A stretch of DNA of 5,585 nucleotides. It comes from Candidatus Poribacteria bacterium (GTDB lineage: Bacteria > Poribacteria > WGA-4E > WGA-3G). Below the pieces are notes generated by a model that saw only the letters and a program-made list of their open reading frames with translations, had not been told where the DNA came from and ran no database searches. Positions 1 through 5,453 of this stretch are shown piece after piece; the first letter of the stretch is position 1, and every line of letters begins with the position of its first letter. The stretch lies in NCBI GenBank assembly GCA_028818995.1, contig JAPPMR010000653.1, positions 1 through 5,585 of the forward strand, written 5' to 3'. Position numbers and translations under genes: made by a program.

Positions 1-18
1 CTTGAAAAGTGTTTAGAG

Positions 19-46
19 CAAACTCACATTTTATTATCAAACTCAC
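19..46. repeat. Pair of 9-bp direct repeats (CAAACTCAC) next to a candidate promoter
   Basis: CAAACTCAC occurs exactly at 19-27 and 38-46, 19 bp apart start to start. On the minus strand the copies read GTGAGTTTG. The first lies three to five bases downstream of the candidate -10 box at 47-52, so the pair would cover the transcription start and early transcribed region. This position is typical of a repressor operator, but two short copies could also be chance in AT-rich sequence. No regulator is encoded in the window. Confidence 0.35.
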
Positions 47-76
47 GTTATAATAAGAATTCTTCATTTTTCTCAA
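47..76 (-). promoter_or_regulatory. Candidate sigma-70 promoter firing toward the left edge
   Basis: On the minus strand a -35 box TTGAGA (71-76, 5 of 6 consensus bases) is followed after 18 bp by a -10 box TATAAC (47-52, 5 of 6). It lies downstream of the last lipoprotein gene and would start a new transcript near position 40, running out of the window. No gene is visible before the edge, so its target is unknown. The region is AT-rich, where such matches arise by chance, so confidence is modest. Confidence 0.4.
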
Positions 77-103
77 GATTTCGTAGCACAGGGAATGCCA
101 TTG

Positions 104-128
104 GCAGAATACACTTTTGGTATTCTGC
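104..128. other. Perfect 9-bp stem-loop downstream of the lipoprotein operon
   Basis: GCAGAATAC (104-112) and GTATTCTGC (120-128) form a perfect 9-bp stem with a 7-nt loop. It sits 97-121 nt beyond the stop codon of the DUF6599-like gene, on the transcribed (minus) side. No U-run follows on either strand, so it is not a standard intrinsic terminator. It may protect or mark the 3' end of the operon mRNA. The remaining sequence of 1-224 shows no gene I can support. Confidence 0.45.
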
Positions 129-224
129 ATGATTCATACCGTTGATTTCACTGTCAGTTTGCGGTCCTCACAGGCACAACCTAACTGATTATGCTACATA
201 GGTGGCAACTTAGGTAAAACAATC

Positions 225-1340
225 CTATGGTTCAGCAAACTGCTCTTTGATAAGGATTGCCCCATTTTCGGAATCAGTTTCAAAAGACACTTTTTCTGAC
301 ATTAAAGCGTTACTGTACTGCGTATACGCTGATCGTGCATCAGCAACATTAGGAAAACGGATAACGAAAACAATATAGGAATCTTCCGATTTTTTAGAAC
401 GGGTAGCTTTGTATTGTGCTAATACGCCGATTGTTTTATCCACTAATTGTGGAGTAATGTCAGGGGTAGACTTATAGACCTCGCGCAGCGCCCAATTCGT
501 ATAAAATAACTTTTCACTTCCACGAATGTGTTGGGTAGGTAGGAGTTCAAGTAGAGGGACTTTTTGCGGAGGATCCTGTATACGTTTTGCAGTAACGCGA
601 GCGAGTGCAATCATACCCTCGCGAATCCCTGTTGCAATCCCATACCCCTCTATTTGAACGAAGTACTTCCCTTTCCAAAACCTGAGATATTTCCCGGAAA
701 TAATTGCTTTACATCCGATCCATTCATATTTGGGTTGCGGGTAACTGTGGACGCTAAAAATTCCGAATGCGTTTTCAGGAGTTCCCATATCAAATATTTC
801 AAACAAGATATAAGGAACTGATCCAAATTTCGGGCTTTGATATTCCACTTCTGCCTGTTTTTGGAATCCATAATTACGGAATATTTCGGGGTATGTTTCA
901 CGAAACATGAATCGATCTACATAAAGCGTTTCGCTATTATACGTTGTTGGTTTACGGGAACGCACCCAATCTGTCACTTCACCATCCTTTGGTAAAAGGG
1001 TTTCTGGTGCAGCTGTCGTGGAATACGGTAGCGATTCATAAACTGTTGCTAATGTAGTAAGATGTTTAGATTCGCTATCATTTAATTTTATGTTTTTTTG
1101 CTGTTGGGATTCTTTGTCCTGTGCGATTTTAGGGGATGATTGGATCTTGGAATGCGCTTGAATTCTTGCAGAAACATTTGCGATAACTTCTTTAGCACTT
1201 TTCGCTGTAGGCGCTTTCCACACACCGAAAATGTACGCATCCTCTTGGTTGACTGATGTTATATTCTCCTGTTCTTGCTGGCATGAGAGGAGAACTATCA
1301 TAAAAAAAGAGCAGCGCAAAACTGTGCTGAGGGGTTTCAT
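225..1340 (-). CDS. DUF6599-like lipoprotein
   Basis: A 371-residue protein that begins with a lipoprotein signal peptide: basic Met-Lys start, hydrophobic stretch, and lipobox Leu17-Leu18-Ser19-Cys20, followed by Gln-Gln. After acylation at Cys20 it should sit on the periplasmic side of a membrane. A low-complexity, Gln/Lys/Ser-rich linker (about 45-100) leads into a conserved-looking region: LLPKDGEVTDW (115-125), FEIFDMGTPENAFGIFS (180-196) and RFWKGKYFVQI (220-230). This layout resembles proteins annotated as DUF6599, whose function is unknown; the match is from memory. The ATG at 1340 is preferred over an in-frame TTG at 1382 because it gives a proper signal peptide and does not overlap the upstream gene. 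It lies 4 nt after the lptE-like stop and has no clear Shine-Dalgarno, so translation probably depends on reinitiation after lptE. Stop is TAG. Confidence 0.85.
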   Translation of the reverse strand: MKPLSTVLRCSFFMIVLLSCQQEQENITSVNQEDAYIFGVWKAPTAKSAKEVIANVSARIQAHSKIQSSPKIAQDKESQQQKNIKLNDSESKHLTTLATVYESLPYSTTAAPETLLPKDGEVTDWVRSRKPTTYNSETLYVDRFMFRETYPEIFRNYGFQKQAEVEYQSPKFGSVPYILFEIFDMGTPENAFGIFSVHSYPQPKYEWIGCKAIISGKYLRFWKGKYFVQIEGYGIATGIREGMIALARVTAKRIQDPPQKVPLLELLPTQHIRGSEKLFYTNWALREVYKSTPDITPQLVDKTIGVLAQYKATRSKKSEDSYIVFVIRFPNVADARSAYTQYSNALMSEKVSFETDSENGAILIKEQFAEP

Positions 1341-1344
1341 AGGG

Positions 1345-1968
1345 TTACCACTGTTCTGCCAGTTGATTGTAAAGGTCTTCAATCAGTTCTTCTACTATCA
1401 AATTCTTTGCTTGGTCTGTTGTCTCTCGTGGTTCTCCCCGATTATCCACAACATAGAAATCGTGTATCTGTATGTGGTTATCTGTTTGAGCAATTCGATT
1501 GTTTCTGACCTTATCAATAAATTGATATTCGACTTGTAAACTCATCCGCAACAATTCGGGATTGCCGCTTGGTCCAAAGCCATGTTCTTTTAAATGGTAA
1601 TCCTGTATCCGAATTGTGAGTTCAGAGTCGTTTCCGTCGCTCCATTTTCGATTAAACCTTTGGATTAATTTCTCATGAATCACTTCATCAAATGGGCGCT
1701 GCGAAACATTGTCGTAAAAGAAGTCAGGATCATCAATAGTAATAGGTGGGATATTAATGGTTCTGATATGCTCCAAGTAAGAAGATGTAGAAACATACCC
1801 ACACCCAACAATCAGGCTAAATGATGTGAAGAAGCCAAAGAATAACGATGTGAAAACTATAAAGTTAAGGTATGAACGGGATCCCTTTTCAGTTTTCCAT
1901 GTCTTTGGAGAGAATCGTGAAAAAAGGAGAAAGAATTTCCTGTTACAGTGTGTCCATTTAGTACACAT
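1345..1968 (-). CDS. lptE: LptE-like LPS-assembly lipoprotein
   Basis: A 207-residue predicted outer-membrane lipoprotein. In the known system LptE plugs the LptD barrel and helps place lipopolysaccharide in the outer leaflet. The evidence is architectural: a hydrophobic segment (about 34-53) ending in lipobox Ile53-Val54-Gly55-Cys56, then the family-typical Cys-Gly-Tyr after the cleavage site, an IRTINIPPI strand (68-76) resembling the IktIaIp segment of LptE proteins, a second strand ELTIRIQDY (116-124), and a C-terminal amphipathic helix rich in Glu/Leu. The ATG at 1968 is chosen because AAGGA lies 7 nt upstream; an in-frame extension to 2091 lacks support and would run far into the previous gene. 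Odd point: 33 residues precede the hydrophobic core, an unusually long N-region, and no in-frame ATG, GTG or TTG lies nearer the core. It overlaps the upstream small gene by 11 nt. LptE diverges strongly between phyla, so the family call is probable rather than certain. Confidence 0.72.
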   Translation of the reverse strand: MCTKWTHCNRKFFLLFSRFSPKTWKTEKGSRSYLNFIVFTSLFFGFFTSFSLIVGCGYVSTSSYLEHIRTINIPPITIDDPDFFYDNVSQRPFDEVIHEKLIQRFNRKWSDGNDSELTIRIQDYHLKEHGFGPSGNPELLRMSLQVEYQFIDKVRNNRIAQTDNHIQIHDFYVVDNRGEPRETTDQAKNLIVEELIEDLYNQLAEQW

Positions 1969-2245
1969 GAGAATTTCCTTGTAGTGCAAATATAAAAAAA
2001 TGGAAAGGATTTTGAAGTCTAACGGGAGCAACCTGCGGACGTTGAGGTTTCTTTTCTCTCCCATAAAGCATGATCCGGGCAAAGTTAACAATCTGTTTCT
2101 TGACTGCGGGGATTGATAGAATTACAAAGGCAACAATAAGTAGGATTAGAATGCACGCTAACAGATTAGTCATCCATTTCTGGGCGAGTAAATCCCCTTT
2201 GGCTTTTTGAATCTGTCGCTTTGCCTTGAGGTTGCGAGTTCTCAT
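1958..2245 (-). CDS. Small single-span membrane protein, unknown function
   Basis: A 95-residue protein I do not recognise. It has a strongly basic N-terminus (many Arg/Lys in residues 2-16), one hydrophobic segment at about 26-45 (rich in Leu, Ile and Val), then Pro46 and a basic stretch with Lys49-Lys50, Arg57 and Arg63-Lys66. The C-terminus is Pro/Gln-rich and ends in a Phe-rich stretch. There is no lipobox and no catalytic motif. The ATG at 2245 is well supported by GGAGGTGA upstream, with 8 nt between GGAGG and the ATG; a longer reading would start at a TTG inside that ribosome-binding site. The end overlaps the lptE-like start by 11 nt (ATG...TAA, 1958-1968), implying translational coupling and possibly a shared envelope role. 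The high charge on both sides of the span makes topology uncertain. Confidence 0.75.
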   Translation of the reverse strand: MRTRNLKAKRQIQKAKGDLLAQKWMTNLLACILILLIVAFVILSIPAVKKQIVNFARIMLYGREKKPQRPQVAPVRLQNPFHFFIFALQGNSHVY

Positions 2246-2256
2246 TAGGCTCACCT

Positions 2257-2269
2257 CCAATTAAATTGG
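2257..2269. promoter_or_regulatory. 13-bp palindrome abutting the ribosome-binding site
   Basis: CCAATT (2257-2262) and AATTGG (2264-2269) are perfect inverted arms around one central base. On the minus strand the last GG of the palindrome is the first GG of the GGAGG ribosome-binding site of the small membrane-protein gene. It could be a protein-binding site, or a 4-bp hairpin with a 5-nt loop that partly hides the ribosome-binding site. It is short and AT-rich, so chance is possible. Confidence 0.25.
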
Positions 2270-2274
2270 TAATA

Positions 2275-2306
2275 AGCGGTGAATATGAAACCTACCAAGC
2301 ACCGCT
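2275..2306. other. 7-bp inverted repeat upstream of the membrane-protein gene
   Basis: AGCGGTG (2275-2281) pairs perfectly with CACCGCT (2300-2306) across an 18-nt loop. On the minus strand it is followed only by TTATT, a poor terminator tail. Its 2303-2306 arm can also pair with AGCG at 2313-2316, giving two mutually exclusive structures, though the second stem is only 4 bp. A weak promoter-like pair (TTGGTA 2293-2298, 18 bp, TATTAC 2269-2274) overlaps it and is not called. Confidence 0.3.
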
Positions 2307-2348
2307 GTTTTTAGCGAATAAAAGGACAAAGCAGTTCTTGAATGTACC

Positions 2349-2375
2349 CGCCGAATGCTGTATAAGCATTCGGCG
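2349..2375. other. Perfect 11-bp stem-loop just after pnp
   Basis: CGCCGAATGCT (2349-2359) and AGCATTCGGCG (2365-2375) form a perfect GC-containing 11-bp stem with a 5-nt loop, beginning 20 nt after the pnp stop codon. The strand exiting the hairpin in the minus direction reads GGTACATTC, with no U-run, so it is not a canonical intrinsic terminator. Likely roles are a 3'-end barrier that stabilises rpsO-pnp mRNA against exonucleases, a processing site between pnp and the envelope genes, or a terminator without a U-run. Confidence 0.6.
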
Positions 2376-2395
2376 TTGAATATAGGTTGTCGTTC

Positions 2396-4717
2396 TTAAA
2401 ACCTACCCTTTGGGATACGCGGCGATTTTCGATTTCTGGAGTCACGTGAGTTATCCCGCTGGTCATATCTATTGTTCCGTCTATCACGATTATCACGACT
2501 GTCGCGATTATTTCGTGATTCACGGTAGGGACGATTCTCACGATAATTTGATCTGCCTTGCTCTCGCTGTTCGCGTTGATCGCGTTGATCCGGTTCCCAG
2601 TCTGAGTCTGAAGATGTGTTAAGTTCTTCAAGAGGCACACCGTTAGCGGCGATCAGAGACAAGTCAATTCTACCTTGTTCATCTATAGTCAAGATTCGCA
2701 CGGTTACCTCATCTCCGACCTGCATGACATCTTCAGCTCTGCGGACATACCCATCTCCCATCTGTGAGATGTGTACAAGCCCATCTTTTCCAGGAAGTAT
2801 CTCCACGAATGCCCCGAAAGAAGCGGTTCGAACAACTTTTCCGGTGTACTCTTTCCCGATTTCGGGCATAGCCGTAACCTGACGGACTTTTTCCTCAGCG
2901 ATTTTGACATCTTCTGCGCTTGTTGAGGCTATTTCAACGATACCATCGTCTTGAATGTTGATGGTCGTATTCGTTTCCTCTTGAATGCCTTGAACAGTTT
3001 TACCTCGGGGACCGATGAGGTCTTTTATCTTTTCAGGTGCGATCTGGAGTGTGTAGATACGCGGTGCGTAAGGTGATAACTCTGCACGCGGTTGGTTAAT
3101 AACAGCGTTCATTTGCTCAATAACAGCGACACGTGCTTCCCGTGCTTGGTGTATCGCGCGGCGCATGAGTTCAGGCGTGACTCCGTCAATTTTAATATCC
3201 ATCTGCACCGCAGTTATGCCTTCCGTAGTGCCAGCGACTTTAAAATCCATATCACCGAGAAAATCTTCGGTTCCGAGCATATCTGTTAGAATAACTTCAC
3301 GGTCGTCCTCTTTAATAAGTCCAACTCCGATACCAGCTACAGGTCTTTTTATTGGCACACCTGCATCTAAGAGAGCTAAGGTAGCACCACAGACAGTAGC
3401 CATTGAAGAAGAGGCGTTCGACTCCAAAATCTCGGATACGATGCGGATGGTATAGTTGAAATCCTCTTTACTTGGAATAACCGGTTCAAGTGCTTTTTGT
3501 GCAAGCGCACCGTGTCCGATCTCTCTACGTCCGGGGCCCATCATTCGCTTGACTTCACCAGTGCTAAACGGTGGGAAGTTGTAGTGTAAAAAGAACTGAC
3601 GGCGGACTTCACCGTCTAATCCCCGCTGAACATCTTCATCACCGGAGGTGCCAAGCGTTGTGACACAGAGTGCTTGTGTTTGTCCTCGTGAAAAGAGCGC
3701 GGAACCGTGGGTTCGTGGAAGTAAAGCGACTTCACCAGAAATCGCACGAATATCCGTTACGCCGCGTCCGTCAACCCGTTTTCCTTCAACGAGAATAGCT
3801 TGCCGCATCTCTTCTTTTTCAATATCACTAAGGACAGAACGTGCGTCTTTTTCAGCGCTTGAATCAATTTCTTCTGGACCATCCTCTTGAATTTCGGAGA
3901 GGATATCTGATTGAATCTGTTCAAGATAATCTGCACGTAGTTGTTTGTCTGCCATCCCGATTGATTCACGGATTCGAGCGGTGGCAAGGTCTCTAATGCG
4001 TGTGTTTAGTGTATCCTCTACAGTTTTTGCTTGATACTCCCGTTTTTGTTGGCTGCAGACAGCAACGATACCTTCTTGAAGTTTGATAATTTCTTTTATC
4101 TCTTCGTGTGCTGCGATGATAGTGTCAATTACTTCATCTTCTGGGGTCTCATGCCCACCACCTTCAACAGACATAACAGCATTGGAAGTGCCGCTTACAA
4201 AAAGTTCTATTTCAGATGTGTGTAATTCCTCATAAGTTGGATTAATAATCAATTTGCCATCTATCTTTCCGACGGTTACAGCGGCAACTGGACCGCTGAA
4301 TGGAATATCAGAAACAGATAGCGCGGCGGATGTGCCGATTAGGGCAGGAACATCTGCGGGGTGGACACCGTCCGAAGACAAAACATTACATAAAACCTGT
4401 ACTTCAGCCTTAAACTCCTTTGGAAAAAGTGGACGAATACAATGGTCAATCAGGCGTGCAATAAGTTGTTCTGATGTTCCGGGTCGTGGTTCACGCCTTC
4501 CATATACGGTTGGGATACGTCCGCCAGCGTAGGCTCTCTCTCTATAATCTACTGTCAAAGGGAAAAAATCTAAATCATTTTCGCTATTATCTGCGACTAC
4601 TGTCACTAAGACAACCGTTCCACCGTATTGTACCCAAACGGCTCCATCTGCCTGCTTAGCAACTTTTCCCATTTCAATCGAAAGTTTCTCACTTCCGAGT
4701 TGCATTTCAACTTTCAC
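2396..4717 (-). CDS. pnp: Polynucleotide phosphorylase (PNPase)
   Basis: A 773-residue phosphate-dependent 3'-5' exoribonuclease that degrades RNA to nucleoside diphosphates and acts in mRNA turnover as a trimer. Domains in order: first RNase PH core (about 5-145), helical linker (about 150-305), catalytic RNase PH core (about 311-545), KH (about 552-612, GPRG at 569-572) and S1 (about 621-690). Catalytic features are intact: Ser436-Ser437-Ser438 for phosphate, and Asp485, Asp491 and Lys493 in EDFLGDMDFK, matching E. coli Asp486, Asp492 and Lys494. The first-core RNA-contact loop reads Val-Tyr-Gly-Arg-Arg (71-75) where E. coli has Phe-Phe-Arg-Arg. E. coli PNPase is 711 residues; the excess is a disordered Arg/Asn/Asp/Gln tail from about residue 700. 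Start is GTG at 4717, with AGGAGG 7 nt upstream; an ATG four codons later is too far from it. It lies 47 nt after rpsO with no terminator between, so the two are probably cotranscribed. Confidence 0.98.
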   Translation of the reverse strand: MKVEMQLGSEKLSIEMGKVAKQADGAVWVQYGGTVVLVTVVADNSENDLDFFPLTVDYRERAYAGGRIPTVYGRREPRPGTSEQLIARLIDHCIRPLFPKEFKAEVQVLCNVLSSDGVHPADVPALIGTSAALSVSDIPFSGPVAAVTVGKIDGKLIINPTYEELHTSEIELFVSGTSNAVMSVEGGGHETPEDEVIDTIIAAHEEIKEIIKLQEGIVAVCSQQKREYQAKTVEDTLNTRIRDLATARIRESIGMADKQLRADYLEQIQSDILSEIQEDGPEEIDSSAEKDARSVLSDIEKEEMRQAILVEGKRVDGRGVTDIRAISGEVALLPRTHGSALFSRGQTQALCVTTLGTSGDEDVQRGLDGEVRRQFFLHYNFPPFSTGEVKRMMGPGRREIGHGALAQKALEPVIPSKEDFNYTIRIVSEILESNASSSMATVCGATLALLDAGVPIKRPVAGIGVGLIKEDDREVILTDMLGTEDFLGDMDFKVAGTTEGITAVQMDIKIDGVTPELMRRAIHQAREARVAVIEQMNAVINQPRAELSPYAPRIYTLQIAPEKIKDLIGPRGKTVQGIQEETNTTINIQDDGIVEIASTSAEDVKIAEEKVRQVTAMPEIGKEYTGKVVRTASFGAFVEILPGKDGLVHISQMGDGYVRRAEDVMQVGDEVTVRILTIDEQGRIDLSLIAANGVPLEELNTSSDSDWEPDQRDQREQREQGRSNYRENRPYRESRNNRDSRDNRDRRNNRYDQRDNSRDSRNRKSPRIPKGRF
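2399..2590 (-). repeat. Repetitive coding segment for the Arg-rich PNPase tail
   Basis: Codons 710-773 of pnp encode a low-complexity tail with 20 Arg in 64 residues, mostly spaced every third residue (712, 715, 718; then 729, 732, 735, 738, 741, 744, 747, 750) with Asp, Asn, Gln, Glu or Ser between. The first two triplets are an exact 9-bp tandem duplication, GATCAACGC twice on the coding strand (2573-2590). Later units use different Arg codons (CGT, CGC, CGA, CGG, AGA), so the protein-level period has outlasted DNA identity. Such tails are expected to be disordered and to bind RNA or partner proteins. Confidence 0.8.
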
Positions 4718-4764
4718 TCAATTTCCTCCTCATACTCATACACAAAATGCTTACGGTGGAATAT

Positions 4765-5055
4765 TTAACTTATCTGCGAACCGATCGTGTCGCGGATCCC
4801 GAGTTCATTCATTAAACGATAATACCGTGGGACATCCTTCTTATATAGATATTTTAACAAACGGCGTTGTTTTCCTACTAACCGAAAAAGTCCATATCGG
4901 GAATGATGATCTTTACTATGGGTCTGAAAATGTTCCGTCAATTCTTGAATGCGAGCATTCAAAACCGCGACTTGCGCCTCTGGCGAACCGGTGTCTCGAT
5001 CATGTATTTGGTGCTTTTGAATCAATTCCTGTTTCTGTGCTGCATCAATTGCCAA
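4765..5055 (-). CDS. rpsO: 30S ribosomal protein S15
   Basis: A 96-residue primary rRNA-binding protein of the 30S platform that binds the 16S three-way junction and helix 22. The family signature is clear: DTGSPEAQVA (21-30) and THSKDHHSRYGL (45-56). Residues known in S15 to contact rRNA are present: Thr22, Gly23, Gln28, Arg35 and Tyr69 for the junction; His42, Asp49 and Ser52 for the G-U/G-C motif. It is about seven residues longer than the usual 88-89, because of an extra DTIGSQIS-type C-terminal end. Start is TTG at 5055, set by a perfect AAGGAGGTGA with 7 nt between AGGAGG and TTG; no ATG is available. It heads the rpsO-pnp unit and is preceded by a strong promoter and a structured leader. 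Confidence 0.97.
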   Translation of the reverse strand: MAIDAAQKQELIQKHQIHDRDTGSPEAQVAVLNARIQELTEHFQTHSKDHHSRYGLFRLVGKQRRLLKYLYKKDVPRYYRLMNELGIRDTIGSQIS

Positions 5056-5117
5056 TCTCTCTCACCTCCTTTATTATGAGTATTCTTGTCGTATATATAA
5101 GATAAACCTCATCATAC

Positions 5118-5150
5118 AATAAAAGCACGACGGTAACAGATTTGCCGTGC
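5118..5150 (-). terminator. Hairpin plus U-run in the rpsO leader (possible attenuator)
   Basis: On the minus strand GCACGGC (5150-5144) pairs with GTCGTGC (5131-5125) as a 7-bp stem including one G-U pair, with a 12-nt loop, and is followed directly by TTTTATT (5124-5118). This is the form of a weak intrinsic terminator. It lies about 36 nt after the predicted rpsO transcription start and 63 nt before the start codon, so it could act as an attenuator or as an S15 autoregulation site. If the promoter call is wrong, it could simply end transcripts arriving from the dehydrogenase gene. Confidence 0.5.
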
Positions 5151-5192
5151 CTTAATTTCTTTTATGAGATAACTTCATACATATTGAGCATA

Positions 5193-5221
5193 ATTATATC
5201 ATGAATTGGAGCAGATTTCAA
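5193..5221 (-). promoter_or_regulatory. Strong sigma-70 promoter for rpsO-pnp
   Basis: On the minus strand TTGAAA (5216-5221, 5 of 6 consensus) is separated by exactly 17 bp from TATAAT (5193-5198, perfect). The -10 box is preceded by TGA, an extended -10 (TGn). Transcription should start near 5186, giving an rpsO leader of about 130 nt. This is the best promoter match in the window and is correctly placed for a highly expressed ribosomal-protein operon. Confidence 0.8.
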
Positions 5222-5278
5222 GTAATTTTAAGGTTGTTGCGTTTAGTTCTCTTGTTATGCTTATGTAGATTTTAGAAT

Positions 5279-5380
5279 TAATTAGACATTATTCATCTGT
5301 AGGAAGGAACTCCGATTCCCGACTACGAGTGGCTTCGGTCGCGATTCGGAGATCGCTCCTACAAGTGAGATGTCCAATTA
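5279..5380. repeat. Nested imperfect palindrome of about 102 bp (REP/MITE-like)
   Basis: Three sets of inverted arms share one centre. Outer arms are TAATTAGACAT (5279-5289) and ATGTCCAATTA (5370-5380), 10 of 11 paired. Middle arms are TGTAGGA (5298-5304) and TCCTACA (5357-5363), perfect. The inner stem is 5310-5323 with 5338-5351, 12 of 14 paired, around a 14-nt loop. It lies between the dehydrogenase stop and the rpsO promoter, codes for nothing visible, and has the form of a dispersed intergenic repeat or miniature element. It could also terminate transcripts from the dehydrogenase. The rest of 5056-5453 holds the rpsO promoter and leader, and a weak CCAAAA/TTTTGG inverted repeat (5403-5408, 5429-5434). 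Confidence 0.7.
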
Positions 5381-5453
5381 TTCAATAATTCACCATTGTT
5401 GTCCAAAATGTTATCAATTTTCAGAAACTTTTGGTGGGCATTCTATCTTTTCT

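Noticed and set aside
2..130. Minus-strand frame open from an ATG at 130 to the left edge (43 codons)
   Set aside because: No ribosome-binding site, a composition unlike a protein, and an overlap with the hairpin at 104-128 and the candidate promoter. Openness over this length is not unlikely by chance.
179..215. Inverted repeat ACCTAA (179-184) / TTAGGT (210-215)
   Set aside because: Six base pairs around a 25-nt loop with no flanking pairing or U-run; likely chance.
564..821. Plus-strand open frame of 85 codons within the DUF6599-like gene
   Set aside because: Antisense to a gene with a clear signal peptide and conserved blocks; no ribosome-binding site seen.
1341..1382. TTG start at 1382 for the DUF6599-like gene
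   Set aside because: It would place 14 polar residues before the signal peptide and overlap the lptE-like gene by 38 nt; the ATG at 1340 gives a standard lipoprotein start.
2269..2298. Weak promoter TTGGTA-18-TATTAC before the small membrane-protein gene
   Set aside because: Both boxes match only 4 of 6 bases and lie inside an inverted repeat; not strong enough to call, though the position would suit.
3648..3890. Plus-strand open frames across pnp
   Set aside because: They are antisense shadows of a well-supported PNPase gene and show no protein-family features.
4718..4764. Possible RNase III-type hairpin between rpsO and pnp, as in E. coli
   Set aside because: The 47-nt gap shows no stem of meaningful length.
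5092..5119. Alternative rpsO promoter TTGTAT-16-TATATA
   Set aside because: Only 3 of 6 and 4 of 6 consensus matches and a short spacer; the TTGAAA-17-TATAAT promoter upstream is far better.
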